NCBI GenBank assembly: GCA_944472135.2
Contig: OX235262.1
Coordinates: 70,928,887-70,992,886, forward strand
DNA: 64,000 bases
Direction: 5' to 3'
DNA from: Trichobilharzia regenti
Taxonomy: Eukaryota; Platyhelminthes; Trematoda; Strigeidida; Schistosomatidae
Part shown: in pieces, positions 12,190-23,969 of the stretch
Numbering within the stretch: the stretch's first letter is position 1
How the letters are laid out: every line of letters starts with the position of its first letter
Translations under genes and position numbers: made by a program
Notes under the pieces: generated by a model
What the model saw: only the letters and a program-made list of their open reading frames with translations
Databases searched by the model: none
Told to the model about the DNA's origin: nothing

Positions 12190-13045
12190 TGTGATTATGA
12201 ACACAATATTCAGCGAAGAGACTTTATTTAAAAAATTTATCATCAAGCTGTACAGTCGCATATATTTATGGATTCTTTTAATAAGAAAGTATATACGAGA
12301 ACATTCCAGAGGTAAAAATGAAGGGTATGCGAACCTCTATTCTAGAACACTTGGTCTACTCCTGTCACTCTACCAACCCTGATCATGATTTTCAGATCAC
12401 CTGTGTAATTCATGCCAACTTGCCGGCTGCATCTTTTCGTTATAAACTACTAGTGATAGCGGAGGCCTTGGCAATTCATGACTTCAAGCCAGACCTCTGA
12501 GTAGAAAAGGAGTATCTACAATGCCTACTTCTGCCTTGGCATTAGAGGGATAGACATTTATTCATGCTGTCTATTTAGTTAATCTATATACCTTTGCCTC
12601 ATTACTACAACTATTATTATCATTATGATTATTACTATTTCCACTTTGAATTGTTTCCACCTGTTCTACTAATCATTTAAATCCAGAATTACTTAATCGG
12701 CAGAGTCGAATTCTATCTTATCAAGTTCCACATCATGTTATGTAACATTTTATATTTGTCTACTGACCCTATAACTATACACCTCTTTCAAAAATCCATA
12801 CACTTTATTAATTATTCTATATATGACATGAATTGCTTTTCCACTTGACATTTAAATATGAATATAATCACAAACATTTGAATTGCATTTCATACTACTA
12901 TAATTATTTCATGTATTCACACCTTTGATTCAATTCCCTCACCGAATATAATTTCTTAAAAACCATATATATATATATATACGATTGTACAACTAATTAA
13001 TAAATTCGTTGAAAAGTGTCTCTTTGCTGAATATTGTGTCCTTAT
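12190..13045 (+). mobile_element. Penelope-like element, 5'-truncated, with inverted ends
   Basis: The plus strand encodes the C-terminal end of the GIY-YIG endonuclease region (MRTSILEHLVYSCHS, LLVIAEALAIHDFKPDL, then a stop and VEKEYLQCLLLPWH). The segment 12195-12270 is the inverted counterpart of 12965-13045 (CTTTGCTGAATATTGTGTCC against its complement). This is how 5'-truncated Penelope-like copies with inverted terminal repeats look. A worn hammerhead-like string lies at the 3' repeat. Confidence 0.75.
12966..12981. repeat. (TA)n microsatellite
   Basis: Short run of TA units inside the 3' terminal repeat of the Penelope-like element. Confidence 0.7.
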
Positions 13046-13059
13046 TGTTACAATAGGAA

Positions 13060-13420
13060 TTGTTAAATTGTTTGGAGGATTTCGCCATGAGCTGACATCA
13101 TTAGAGAACCATTGGAAAACCTGGGAGTATCGGACAACCAGCTGTTTCATCCTAGTTTGGAACTCTTCATCAGTACGCATCCACACTTCGGGGTTCGAAC
13201 CCAGGACCATGTGGTTACAAGGTGGGTTCGCAGACCATTAAGCCACTGGAACCCAATTCAATGGCCAGCCCCTGAATTACAGCTTCTGCTAATTCACGAC
13301 ATAGCGCGACCACTTCGCAATGTCTTCTTCGATGAGTTACTGCCTCACCTTCAAACTGTTGAAATACTCCAACTAATCAAACAAGAAAATCCCTACAAAG
13401 CCAATACGTGAAAATTATCA
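13060..13420 (-). repeat. SINE-B copy, minus strand
   Basis: Full-length copy in reverse: GGATTTCGCCATGAGCTGAC end, CAGCTGTTTCATCCTAGTTT, CATCAGTACGCATCCAC, GGGTTCGAACCCAGGACC and AAGCCACTGGAACCC. Confidence 0.85.
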
Positions 13421-13424
13421 ATTA

Positions 13425-14175
13425 TTAAGAACTTGTGATTATCTTATTTCAATATGAATAGTTTCTCTTGCATTCCGAGTTTACGTCTTTATTTTATTTA
13501 AACTTCACTTAAATATATCAACTGGTATTTGAAAGTTTTGCAATATTAAGTTTTATTTTCCTATCAAAACTTCATCTAACCACTATGACTGCTATTCAGA
13601 TCATTGGACAACAAGTGAATAGACGAGTAAGGTAGACAATTACAAAGGAAAAATAGCCGATTGTTTTAATGCATGTACACACTGGCATATTCTGTTTATC
13701 CTTAGATGAAGAGACAACAGACATCAATGTGTTGTATCATAATATTATTGCTTGTCATATACAGAGTTACTTCTCTCTTTTTTACTTTGTCTCAATTTCG
13801 AAATTTCAGGTGTATATATTTACTAAGATTTATTTATTTTCAAATAAATAAATTCTTTTGTTTAAATAAACATTGAACAAATGGTAGACATTCGTACTTT
13901 CTTTTTTTGTAAATTGATTGTGATATCAAAATGTCTCGAATTATGTAATAAACACTGACACCGACAATAACGAAAACAGCGCGCGTGCACACACAGACAT
14001 GAAAGTGATGTTCCTACACGCTGACATCGAAAACAGTCAAGTTATAGCATCAAAATAACAGGACATAAAGAAAATCAAGACTGGATCATAAATGTAGTTC
14101 TAAACAAAAGCCTACCAAATAAAGTATGAAGTAGGATTAGAATCTTATGCATCAGTGGTTCGATAAATCGCTTTT
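13425..14175. other. No feature recognised
   Basis: AT-rich; one GC-alternating CA stretch (CGCGCGTGCACACACAG) near 13979. Confidence 0.4.
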
Positions 14176-14179
14176 ATTA

Positions 14180-14870
14180 TTATTATATCCTTTAATTCCT
14201 AGCGGAACATAGGGCTTCAGCTGCGCGTCTCCATTGCTTCGGGTTTCTGCCAACGTTTTCACTCCGCTCCAAGTCTGCCCACATGCTTTCATCTCCTCTT
14301 CACATGACCTCCTCCAAGTTACCCTTGCACTGACGACCGACTCGCCGCTTCCCTTTCGGGTTCCACTCGAGCGATGGCTTGTCTAGTGATGTCACTTGAT
14401 GGTTTCCTCAGAGTATGGCTAATCCACCTCCATTTCTTCCTGCCTATTTGTTTCACAATCAGTTCCTGGTTGGTTGGTTCGCTCATTGCCAGAGATCCCT
14501 GTTGCTGATCTCTTCTGGCCATCTATATAATCTTCAGTGGTATTGAGCGAAGAAAACTGTTGATGAAGGTCTGTAGTTTGTTTGAGATGCTCTTTGTGAC
14601 GCGCTGGCCAAGTCTCTGATCCGTATAGTAGCACTGACTGACTTCACATTGGAGTTGAAAATCCAGATCTTATTTTTGATGGAGAGTGCTGTTGACCTCC
14701 ACACAGACTTGAGAGTAATGAAAGCTTGTCTTGCTTTTCCGATTCTGGCTTTGATATCCTCGTCAGTTCCGCCCGCCTTTAGTTGAAACGATGCTTCCCA
14801 GGTAGGTAAAGGAGGTTGTTTATTTCAGCTTCCTTCCATTTATACTGATTGGTCTGTTAAAAAAATAAGT
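14180..14870 (-). mobile_element. Non-LTR retrotransposon 3' end
   Basis: Minus-strand frames cover the C-terminal part of the pol protein. They include LLYGSETWPA, a KKWRWISHTLRKPSSDITRQ segment and VEPEREAASRSS. The 3' end (CCTAGGAATTAAAGG-type) is followed by a TAATAA microsatellite. Frameshifts separate the pieces. The same family recurs at 17.9, 40.3, 49, 53.6 and 58 kb. Confidence 0.85.
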
Positions 14871-15299
14871 CTCTTGTTTTTAATTTATTATATGGCCAAT
14901 TATACAATGTGAGGTTAACATTCGGAACAGTTTTCTTTGGAAGCCTAAAATCGCTTTTAACTCAACAAAATCTCATACTCCACCTAGCCAACATTAAGTC
15001 CGTGGAAGAAGGCAGTTTGAAATAAGGGCCAAACAACCGTACTACCTCGTGAAAGGAACAACATTACAGCTATTGGAACTTCAAAGCTGGAAACCTTGTG
15101 TTCCACTAAGAACAAATAGCATAAACATGAAGTTAGGAGATTTAGTCTGTTTTATATTCTATGTATGTAAACCTTGAGCACTGTGGTAGTGTTTAGCGCC
15201 ATATTCATTTGTTTACTGAATATATTATACACAGGAGAACAGTATTATTGTTTGCTGGATGACGTTTCGAACACATCTTATGGTTAACATGATCATATC

Positions 15300-15500
15300 A
15301 GTTATAGGGTTTCATCGTAAGCTGACATCAGTTAGAGAACTATTAGAAGACCTGCAGGGACTACTAGCCAGCCAGCTGTTTCGTCAACCGAGTGTGGGAC
15401 GCTTCAACAGTAAGCACCCACCGGGGTTCGAATCCAGGGCCTTCTGGTTACAGGCTGGCGAGCTCGTAGACCATTAAGCCACTTGGACCCGTTCCAATGG
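15300..15500 (-). repeat. SINE-B copy, minus strand
   Basis: Contains reverse GCTGACATCAGTTAGAGAAC, CAGCTGTTTCGTC, CACCGGGGTTCGAATCCAGG and GACCATTAAGCCACTTGGAC. Confidence 0.8.
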
Positions 15501-15509
15501 CTAGGCCAT

Positions 15510-15660
15510 GAATTTTAAATTCTGTCATGCTGAAGAATTTCGAACTAGGAGGTGGAAACTGTCGTCCAGCACTTATTGCAGGTCTTCCAGTGGTTCGCTA
15601 ACTGATGTCAGCTCCAAGAAATCAAACGCAATCCCTCCAAAAACTAATACTTGAAAATAC
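15510..15660 (+). repeat. SINE-B tail, plus strand
   Basis: TGCTGAAGAATTTCGAAC, AACTAGGAGGTGG and the CTGATGTCAGCTCC tail; degraded. Confidence 0.6.
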
Positions 15661-15664
15661 TCAT

Positions 15665-16530
15665 ATCAGTAGTAACTATACAACAGCCGAACCTGCTTTT
15701 TATAGTTTGCTTTCTTCCTCCTCATTTGCTGTGATTTAGCACCTGTTCCGGACATCTAAAAATAAAATCTACTACCCCAACGACAAATGGGAAGGAGTAA
15801 AGAGGACAACAGAATAAAAGAGGGTTACAAAGTTGTGTTGTTACAGTTAGTTTGAAAATGAATAGTCGAGTGTGTTCAAAAAGTCATCTGTGTATGCGAT
15901 ATATCCAACTAAAAAATCCAATATGGAATCGAGGTGTTTTCATTCCCTCTAATTCTCTACAAATTGAGCTGTTAGAAAAAATTAGTCTCTTGTTTATAAT
16001 TCATTATATGGCCAATTATGCAATTTGAGATGAATATTCAGAATAGTTTTCTTTGGAATCCTAAAATATTTACTTCACAATGTGTAATCCAGCTGACACT
16101 ATAAAAAAATGCAAGCATAAAAATGTTCCAAAAAACTGAGGTGGTAGATACTACTGATTGACGTGAGTAATTGGAAACTGCTGACATCAGTTAGTAGTGC
16201 TTCCTAGTCAGGATTAAAAGAATTGCCTAATTTATTCAAGAGCTTTTAGTGAAGTTATTAAGTTGAAGTTTTCCCCACCTGTATACAGTAATATCTACTG
16301 ATGACGTTTTGAGCACACTTTGTTGCCGCTCATAATCATATCAAGGTACGCACACAACTCTCCTGCGTTTTGCTTCATAAAAACGAAGCAAGAAAGTTGT
16401 ATGAGTACCTTGATGTGATCGTGAGTAGGAATAAATTATGCTTGAAATGTCATCTATTAACATTACCGTATAATTTTATTTTATTTTTGATTACAGCTTT
16501 ATTCCACAATGTATCTTTGGTACAGGTATG
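15665..16530. other. No feature recognised; a short repeated segment
   Basis: The segment at 15965-16065 (GAGCTGTTAGAAAAAATTAG to CTTTGGAATCC) is a diverged copy of 14850-14950, so part of the non-LTR element's 5' flank was probably duplicated. Confidence 0.35.
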
Positions 16531-16680
16531 GAATTTTCAGCATGGATATCGATAGCCGAAATTTTGCAGGCCGACCATAGATATCGGGTGTGCGTCGGTG
16601 GGGGATCGAACTTCAGACCATCTGTATGGTGGGCGAGAGTCCTAACCACTGTGCCACCGACGCACTGTGTCATGGAATTA
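16525..16680 (-). repeat. tRNA-derived SINE-E, minus strand
   Basis: The minus strand has GGTGGCACAGTGGTTAGGAC (A-box region), a B-box-like GTTCGATCCCC, then GATATCTATGGTCGGCCTGC and the tail CTGAAAATTCCATACC. It matches 40095-40250. Confidence 0.75.
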
Positions 16681-16829
16681 TTATGAGAAGAAATGACTAA
16701 AATACACACAATAATGAGACTAACATTCGAAACAGAAAATAGATAACATTATTCTCAAATGATGAAATCAGTGCGAAATCTGTCACTTGGCTAATATTTT
16801 ATTTGTATTCTAATCCAGTTAAGTCAGTA

Positions 16830-16935
16830 GTGTGCGTCTGTGGCACGGTGGTTAGGACGCTCACCGACCATTCACATGGTCTGGGGTTCGATTCACGGCC
16901 GCCAACGCACTCCTTTACCTCGCTAAACCAATAAT
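16830..16935 (+). repeat. tRNA-derived SINE-E head, plus strand
   Basis: GTGGCACGGTGGTTAGGACG and GGGGTTCGATTCACGG are a tRNA-like A and B box pair. Confidence 0.65.
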
Positions 16936-16954
16936 AAAGCTGGTAAAGAGGAAA

Positions 16955-17060
16955 GGTTGAAAATGAGGCTAGCAGCCCTATCCCGTAAAAATAAACACTG
17001 CTACAGAAACTTCAAGCCTCTAGCTCGAGGCCCTATATTTCACTGGGAATATGAAGAGAT
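16955..17060 (+). repeat. SINE-C tail fragment
   Basis: The CTACAGAAACTTCAAGCCTC..GGCCCTATATTTCACTGGG end matches the 3' end of SINE-C copies at 23.9 and 60.1 kb. Confidence 0.45.
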
Positions 17061-17379
17061 AAAAAAGTGCTTCAAATTAGATATATATATATATAAATTT
17101 ATTTTAAGTAAGGGATACACTGACTTTACTTCGTGGTCTTTCATATTTTCTGTCAACTTGTCTGGTTTTGAAATTCACCAGTCTACCTAGTAAACAGTAA
17201 TAACTATTTAACGTTTTCACTTTCTAACTCTACATATCTTCTACGAGTGTGTGCTATTTTCAAGTTTCTACTGACTATACACTGTGATATGAGTATCCTT
17301 CGGTTACATAAGGTAACTATGATAACATCACGTGCTTACTTTGCAAGCACTTGAATTAACTTGAATTATTCATTGCTTT

Positions 17380-17570
17380 ATTTAGTGTCAGTCGTTCACT
17401 AGTAGAATGCTCACCAGCCAGTCACGTGGTTTAGAGCTTGATTCCTGTTCAGTGAACTCTCAATCTTTGCTTAGCCTGTAGTTCACAATCGGAGCATAGT
17501 GTATTGTTAAAGCAACAATAAGTACATATTTTAGGCGGGTAGATTAAAAGTACGTGTTCAGTTCGCCTAA
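17380..17570 (+). repeat. SINE-C-like fragment
   Basis: A tRNA-like head (CGTTCACTAGTAGAATGCTC, GCTTGATTCCTGTTC) and the AGCCTGTAGT region. Confidence 0.4.
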
Positions 17571-17894
17571 ATTGTAAGATAATTGGTATATTACATCCGC
17601 ATGACCCGTATTTACAATATAAGAGAAAAAAATATGGTTATATCACAGTTACAAAGCGTACACATGCTAGTTTCACATGAGTTACAAATTAACCTTTCAT
17701 TCATTCTATTGTTTGCAAATAATATCAACTATTCTGTGTTAGAGATATGTTTTTCTGTATTTTATATGACATATTCAGTTATTCTAAAGATTACAATCGT
17801 ATGTTATTCGCTTTGTCGGTGGTTGCTTTGCAGGTTATATTTAATGTGTCAATACTCTCTCGGAAGACAGTGGAATAAGTATCCTTCGTGTATG

Positions 17895-18135
17895 TTGTTA
17901 TATTATTATTACTATTTCCTTTAATTCCTAGACGAACATATGGCTTCAACCGCGCGTCTCCATTGCGTTCGGTTTTCTGCCAGCGTTTACACCCCGCCCC
18001 AAGTCTGCCCACACGCTTTCATCTCCTCTTCACATGACCTCCTCCAAGTCACCCTTGCACTGATGACCAACTCGCCGCTTCCCTTTCGGGTTCTACTCGA
18101 GCGATGGCTTGTCTAGTGATATCACTTGATGGTTG
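17895..18135 (-). mobile_element. Non-LTR retrotransposon 3' end fragment
   Basis: Nearly the same as the 3' end of the 14.2-kb copy: GAGCGATGGCTTGTCTAGTG, CCTCTTCACATGACCTCC and CCTTTAATTCCTAG, preceded by TATTATTATT. About 240 bp only. Confidence 0.85.
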
Positions 18136-18139
18136 TTGT

Positions 18140-18890
18140 TGCTATAAGTAACACGTTACACAATACTACTAGTAATACAAGGCAATAACAAAAAGTCTTT
18201 TTGCCTTAGTGATACATTTATTTATTACTTATGTCGCATTTGTTACCCATTTGTTTGTATTCTACCTGTTGGTACTTAAGTTAAACTAGAGTTAAATGAA
18301 TTTCATTTAGGTTGTTCTTATTCTTCTTAATCAGTCCTGTAAATCACTGCATGTACATATTTGTAGGCTTATATGTTTTTCCCGAGTTAAATACGCCGTA
18401 CTTTCCACGTGTTTTCAAGAAATACACCTCCATTTCTTGTAATGGAGAAATATTATCCAATGAGTTAAGTGTCCTTATCTTCAAGGTCTTACTTAAGCGC
18501 CATTTATGTTCTATTTTATATAATTTATTTTCTGGGAATCTACTTGCTAATTGCAATAGATATGATCTAAGCTTATTGTATAATAAAAGCAATAGTAATA
18601 ATAAAAATAATCATAAATATGATTACGTAGATGCAAGAAAATATTTTTTTTACATTCCACTATCAGTGTTTTCCACCTGTCATCATTTTTTAATAAGTCA
18701 TTTTTTCACATTTTCACTATTTCGTAAGATAATCGTGTAAAAGTTACAAATAAAGCAGAAGGCTGTAGAATGGAATGTGTCCTATTTTCCACCTATTTAT
18801 AGCAGAAATATTTGGCATAACAATATGCAGTAATATCGCTTAGGATTATAATAGTAATATTATGATGGTGAAATTATCATTGTTAGTAGT
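18140..18890. other. Unique AT-rich stretch with long overlapping frames
   Basis: Open frames at 18312-18740 (+, 142 codons) and 18344-18592 (-, 82 codons) overlap. The plus frame is hydrophobic and ends in an asparagine-rich stretch; neither shows a family. AT content alone could produce them. No splice-based link to the supervillin-like gene is apparent. Confidence 0.3.
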
Positions 18891-18895
18891 AGTAG

Positions 18896-19211
18896 TGTAG
18901 TGAGAGCTGTCTGCAAGCCAAAATTGTAGACAACAATTTATGTCACTATATACATCCCGAATCGGGGTCATGAGAAAAAACAGTTACAAAGCTTAACCTT
19001 GAGGAACTCACCAACCAATCATAGCAGACTTAACGTGTGCAGATACGATTCGCAGATATGTGGCTTAACTTTCTAAGAAACGGTCACGGGCATTGGAGGA
19101 AAACCTTGAACAAAAGAACGACCAATCAGACGACTCTGCTTCTCCGCTGATAATAATGTGTATAAAAATCCATAAAAAGCTGTTGCCTGGTCCTTTTCTT
19201 CTATCGTTACA
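18896..19211 (+). mobile_element. Solo LTR, copy 1
   Basis: 316 bp, starting TGTAGTGAGAGCTGTC and ending GTTACA, with GTAG on both sides as a possible 4-bp target duplication, though the flank is a GTA microsatellite. A TATAAAAATCC box lies near 19160. No internal retroviral-type genes adjoin. The length is close to that of the Gypsy-like Boudicca LTR (about 328 bp), which is the best guess. Matches 33192-33502 and 59353-59680. Confidence 0.75.
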
Positions 19212-19479
19212 GTAGTAGTAAAATCAAAAAAAGATTCTCTATAATTCATAAATCACATTTTCCTATCATATAATTCTGATTAGAAAACGACACTACACAC
19301 TACTGACTGAATGTAATGAGTAGCTGGACACCACTCACATCAAACAAAGTAGTACCCGCTGGCTAGCCAGCTAGAAGTTTCACTTATTTTTGGCTAAGCT
19401 CATCAGTGATGTGTATGGACTGACTCAACTCAGAAAGCAGAATTAATCGATCTGATTAGCTACTTTGGACGAGTTGGTT

Positions 19480-19650
19480 CCATCTGAAGTCGAACTCCCA
19501 ATTCGCATTGCTGACTAGTCCCGAAGTAGTACGAAACGGATGTTCAGTGCTCCTTTGTTCTAAATAATCCTCTAACTGAAACACGTTTATAGTAAAACCT
19601 ACGTTGAACTTCATCCAAATCCTTACAAAATCCAAAATGTAAAAATCTAT
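19480..19650 (+). repeat. SINE-B copy, degraded
   Basis: GCTGACTAGTCCCGAAGTAG..GTACGAAACGG, TTCAGTGCTCC and TCCTCTAACTGAAAC are worn forms of the SINE-B hammerhead-like zone and tail. Confidence 0.5.
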
Positions 19651-19654
19651 GATT

Positions 19655-20080
19655 AGTTTTATTCAGGTGTTTCTGTGACATGGTAATTTAAAATAAAGAA
19701 ATAATAATATATGCCTAAATAACATAATGGGAAAGAATAAAAGTTATTGTTAGGTTTTTTGGTATCCGTAAAAATGATTAATAAGTATTCTAGAATTACG
19801 AATGGTCATTCAAATAATCTAGTTGTATCAAGGTTGGAATGGGATCTGATGAAGAATACAGATAAAGACAAAATTAGACTACGAAATTACTCTGTCAAGA
19901 CAGAATATAACTGGATTACAAAATTGACAAATACAATCTCTAACAACGCAAAGTATAACTACCAAAGTGAAGGAAGATTAACAGTAGTTTTCTTTCAGAT
20001 GTATAAATTTAGTCTTAATCGTTTAATGACGATTGTTTGAGTCGTATACAGCAACCTGGAACTGTCTTGAAATTTAATTA
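19655..20080. other. No feature recognised
   Basis: An open frame of 97 codons at 19747-20040 (+), rich in K and N, shows no family. It may be untranslated sequence of the adjacent Penelope-like fragment. Confidence 0.3.
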
Positions 20081-20084
20081 CTTT

Positions 20085-20500
20085 CAAGGATTTGAATGCA
20101 TTGATGTTCATGGCCACTAATTCACAGTTGGTGAGCGATAGATCCAGTAAGGAATCTCCCAGCTTTCAGAATCAAGTTTCTTGGAATGTACTTGGACATA
20201 CGGTGACAAATCCTTATTTTTGTCCATCCATTGTATATGATTTACCAAGTATATGTAAATCGGTATATGCAATTGGAGGTAACATAAAGGGGGAGGGACC
20301 TGTCAACCAAGCCTTAGATTGTCTCGATGAACGTTCAATTTTGTCAAATTGTGACTAACCTGGCATATGGATAAGTTCACTTGAAACCAGCATTTGTTCT
20401 TCTATCACCTTTGAATTCAAGATTAAGGAAGGCTAGTTTCTTTTCCAAGGTACTTTTTATTTTCGACATTCTTTTTTGTCAAGGATAAGTTTGTGTGGAT
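20085..20500 (-). mobile_element. Penelope-like element, endonuclease fragment
   Basis: One minus-strand frame reads SNCIYRFTYT, then YNGWTKIRICHRMSKYIPRN and FLTGSIAHQL..SGH, interrupted by stops. This is the GIY-YIG endonuclease region of Penelope-like elements (C..Y..TC..C...YIG.T...L..R..E..P....). The open frame on the opposite strand (20092-20358) is a shadow. Confidence 0.65.
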
Positions 20501-20529
20501 CCTATTTGTTTAAGGTTAAACCATGGATT

Positions 20530-20815
20530 AATATTAGTCGGAGAACCATTGAAACCACCAGAGAGTAATGGACATCTGTTTCATCCTATTTTGGGAATCA
20601 TCGACAGTACGCACCCACTAATGTTCGAATTCAGGTCCTTCCCGTCTCAAGGCAAGCAGGTATGCTATTCAGCCACTGGTATCCAATTGAATGACCCATG
20701 AATTATAACTTCTGCCAATCCGTGGCAAAGCTTGACCATTATTCAACGTCATTGAGAAGTATCTGTCATCACACCCGACCTTCTGTACCTTATAAACCAT
20801 TTCTTGAAAATTTAC
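20530..20815 (-). repeat. SINE-B copy, minus strand
   Basis: Reverse-strand TCGACAGTACGCACCCAC, ATGTTCGAATTCAGG and CAGCCACTGGTATCC. Confidence 0.75.
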
Positions 20816-20824
20816 TTGATGTTC

Positions 20825-21235
20825 TCTAGTGACTGACTACACGAAGAAGTTGCCTGTATCGCTAGTAAGAAGTTGTGACCAGTGGGGTCCACCCTGTCTG
20901 AATTGAGGACAAATACTCGCCGACGACATCAGCTGGTGCCTAGTACGATCAAATTGTGAACTGGTAGAAGTATTAAGTTATAACTCATGGGTTGACCACT
21001 GAGTCGAGTCCCAATGGCTAAAATGGTCTACGAGCTTGACTTATAAATGGAAGATCCTGGGTTCGAATCTCGATCAGTGGGTGTGCATTACTATAGAACC
21101 CCAAACTGAAAAATGGAACAGTTGTCCAGTACTCGCTGGTTTTCAACCTTTGTCTGTCTTATACCAATCCCTAATCAAACTTAAAACAAATAGAATCCCT
21201 AAACTTGTGAAGATATCAGTTGTCTCGTAAATACT
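20825..21235 (+). repeat. SINE-B copy, plus strand
   Basis: Full-length: AGTTGTGACCAGTGGGGTCC start, tRNA-like AAAATGGTCTACGAGCTTG, GATCCTGGGTTCGAATCTCG, then GTTGTCCAGTACTCG and the tail. Confidence 0.8.
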
Positions 21236-21359
21236 TTTCAGTGGTAGTGAGTTCATCATTAAGTCTTACCATTGAACATAATTTTGCATTTCGGGGGAAA
21301 GTTCAGGTTTATCAAGAGTAATAACTGCATGAACATTAGATTACAAAACTACATACTAC

Positions 21360-21850
21360 TTATCGGTTGAGATAAGTAGTTGCATACCATTCAAATCAAC
21401 CAGCAGTGCTTGCAAGCCACTTCGAAGTGATATAAACATCAGACTGCGCGTTTTGCCTCATTAGAACCAAGCTAATTAGTGGTGTAACCGGTGCAACTCT
21501 GCTCAGAAAACCAAATCGGATCAAGCTATCCGATTTCTGTTTGGTTACTTGATCTACAGTTTACACAGTTCAAGGTGGTGTAACTTCACCACTGTTTTTT
21601 GCAAACCAGAATTATTAAGACCACAATGCATCTGATCTGCTTGATACTATAAATGGTAGTCGGATAACATTCATATCAACCAGTGGTGCTTGCTGGCCAG
21701 CCATATTGTAGTGAATTTAACACTGACCGATGGCTTCGCTTATTTGGGTTACATCCCTGATAAGTTAGTTTATCGATCCGTGTAATTATGCTTGCTTTCT
21801 TGGTCACTATTTATGACATCAAGCAGTTCATATATCTCATGGTGTGAATA
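21360..21850 (+). repeat. Dispersed repeat, family unknown (copy 1)
   Basis: Shares TTCAAGGTG..TGTAACTTC, ATCTGCTTGATACTATAAATGG and a CAGTGGTGCTTGC..GGCC motif, the last twice inside the copy, with 63070-63430. No coding capacity. Confidence 0.55.
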
Positions 21851-21934
21851 GTTTCGTCTTCCAAGGTAAACTCTGGTGAAATAATCACCTCTTTGGACTG
21901 TATATATCGCGAATTGTGAATATGTTTTGACCTC

Positions 21935-22100
21935 TCATGGTCCAAGTAGTCTGGTAGTCTGGCATCCAAAACGATAGGCGTAGGGTTTGAGTCTCAGTGT
22001 GGGGCGACACCTATTGTGGACCACAGATACTGTCTAATGAGGAGTCCCAGACGAAACGCCATTTACTTTCTGGATTTCACTGGTAATCACCATCCACCAA
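21935..22100 (+). repeat. Sm-alpha-type SINE, degraded hammerhead
   Basis: GGTCCAAGTAGTCTGGTAGTC head, GGGTTTGAGTCTCAG B-box zone, then CTAATGAGGAGTCCC..GACGAAACGCC and TCTGGATTTCACTGG. The core carries base changes and the stem II loop is partly deleted. Confidence 0.7.
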
Positions 22101-22254
22101 ATAGGTTGAAATATTTTGCTTTTTGCACTTAGTTTGGATGTAAGTGATAAATTTAAGTTCTATCAAACTTAATAACCTTGAATTGGATTTAGGTAAACAC
22201 TGGAATATTCTACTGGTTCTACCAATAGATACGTGTCCCTCATGACTACTGGTA

Positions 22255-22430
22255 AGCCTGTTGGTACCATAGAATTTCATTCTAGTTTAAGACTCTTTAC
22301 AGTGCAAACCCTTCTCCCCCAGAAGACTCGAACCCAGTGGCTTTCAGGTCACAAGGCGAGCTCATGGACCTTTCAGTCTCTGGGATGGAATTCAACGGCC
22401 CATCAGCTCTAACTTTTGCCAGTTCCCATA
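22255..22430 (-). repeat. SINE-B copy, minus strand
   Basis: Reverse-strand AAGACTCGAACCCAGTGGC, CAAGGCGAGCTCATGGACC and AACTTTTGCCAGTTCC; the hammerhead-like part is largely lost. Confidence 0.65.
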
Positions 22431-22439
22431 ACATAACAC

Positions 22440-23735
22440 GAAACTGTTTAAGCACAATCTATCAATATATAAATCATCTATATACCACCGACATCATCTC
22501 TAGCTTAAGATATTATGACACCGATCCCCGTTTCATTCATGAAAATAGCCATAATCGGTTAGAATATTCCAGGACATAAATGAAACACCAGTATTCATCA
22601 TTATTCCCAGCCATTACACCGATAACAAAAATATTCCATCAGACTGACACAGAAAAACATATTCATACTAAATTAATTTATTACAAATGAAACCAGACAT
22701 TTAGCTTCTTTCGAAGAAAAAAAAATAATAAATATCCCAAAGATTTTTAATTTTAGACATAATAATAAAACGCAACATTTTTTCTTTCCTAAAGGGCTAA
22801 ACATTCTTTGAACAAAAAGGACAGAAAAGAATTCCTGAAAGTTAGAATGACAACTAACTGATATTGTTATGACATATGTCAGATAACTACTGTGAGATAG
22901 ATAATGTAAAGGTACTTTTTTTACAGTTCAAAATGTATACCTTTCCAATTTGTTTAAAATGATGACAAAAATGATAATCAATAAATTCACGCGCGTCTTT
23001 TCATTTGTGTATTCATGTCTGTGTTAAAAGTACAATCTGAACTGGTATATTTTATATTGTAAAGGAATGAAGAGGAAACAGAGTTAATTAGGGTATATTA
23101 AGGTATTGATTTTCCAGTTGGTTAAATCACATTCACAGTTCGTGATATATTCAGTTACAGGAGGTGATTTCCTTTGGAAGACGGAAACATTCAAATCATG
23201 AGATATGCGAACATATATATATATGTACATTTCCAATGCCCAAATTTTTTCAAACTATTAATAATGAACCTGGTTTGGACATATGTTATAATGTCCACAC
23301 ATTAAAAGACTGATAGTTATGCATTACATATGCTACGCCTTGGTTCACAAGTTGATTTTGCATGTAAAAAGTAGTTCGTTATCCTAATTCTGAACGAATA
23401 CAAGGTAATTTGTTGGTCATAAAAGGAAAAATAGGCAATTATTGATTTGTTTTACCCAGCGGGCGGTCTAGTCTTAAATAACTGATAAGCTCCATGTTGA
23501 CTGTTGGTCCTAGCATCAATTATATTTTTCTTCACAATACTATCTCTTGAATTCTTAAAATCTGTGGTATGCTTTGTTTTTAAAATTCTTTTTTTGATAG
23601 CTAGTGTTATTCAGAAGTGTCTAACAAAAGTCCTTAGACATATTGTTTGGCGCCTATCATGGTTTGGGCTTAAATAATTAGAATCATTCGTCACCTTTAT
23701 TAAATTATGAAGGAGAATAAACCAGTAGCGAGAGT
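22440..23735. other. No feature recognised
   Basis: Very AT-rich, with short TA runs near 23215. No repeat family or coding signal could be identified. Confidence 0.45.
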
Positions 23736-23739
23736 TTAC

Positions 23740-23965
23740 TCGTCATTCCCTTCATACTTATGAAGCACGCACGTTGTCCACGGTTCGATCTCCAACTGAA
23801 GTACTTTTTAACCTCTTATAGCCCGTCGTAAGCCTAGAAAAGAAGGGCTGAGCGTGTCAGGCTGGTAATCTGACCTCTTAATAAAACAAACACAACGGCT
23901 ACTGAAACTTCAAGCCTTTCAGTCTCGAGCCCTATCTTCCACCTATTGAAAACGCGAAGAACGAT
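23740..23965 (+). repeat. SINE-C copy, plus strand
   Basis: TATGAAGCACGCACGTTGTCC, GGTTCGATCTCCAACTG, AGCCCGTCGTAAGCC and the tail TACTGAAACTTCAAGCCTTT..GAGCCCTATCTTCCACC. Confidence 0.6.
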
Positions 23966-23969
23966 ACTT

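Noticed and set aside
20092..20358. Plus-strand open frame of 88 codons as an upstream exon of the gene
   Set aside because: The opposite strand reads as a Penelope-like endonuclease fragment, which explains the sequence better.
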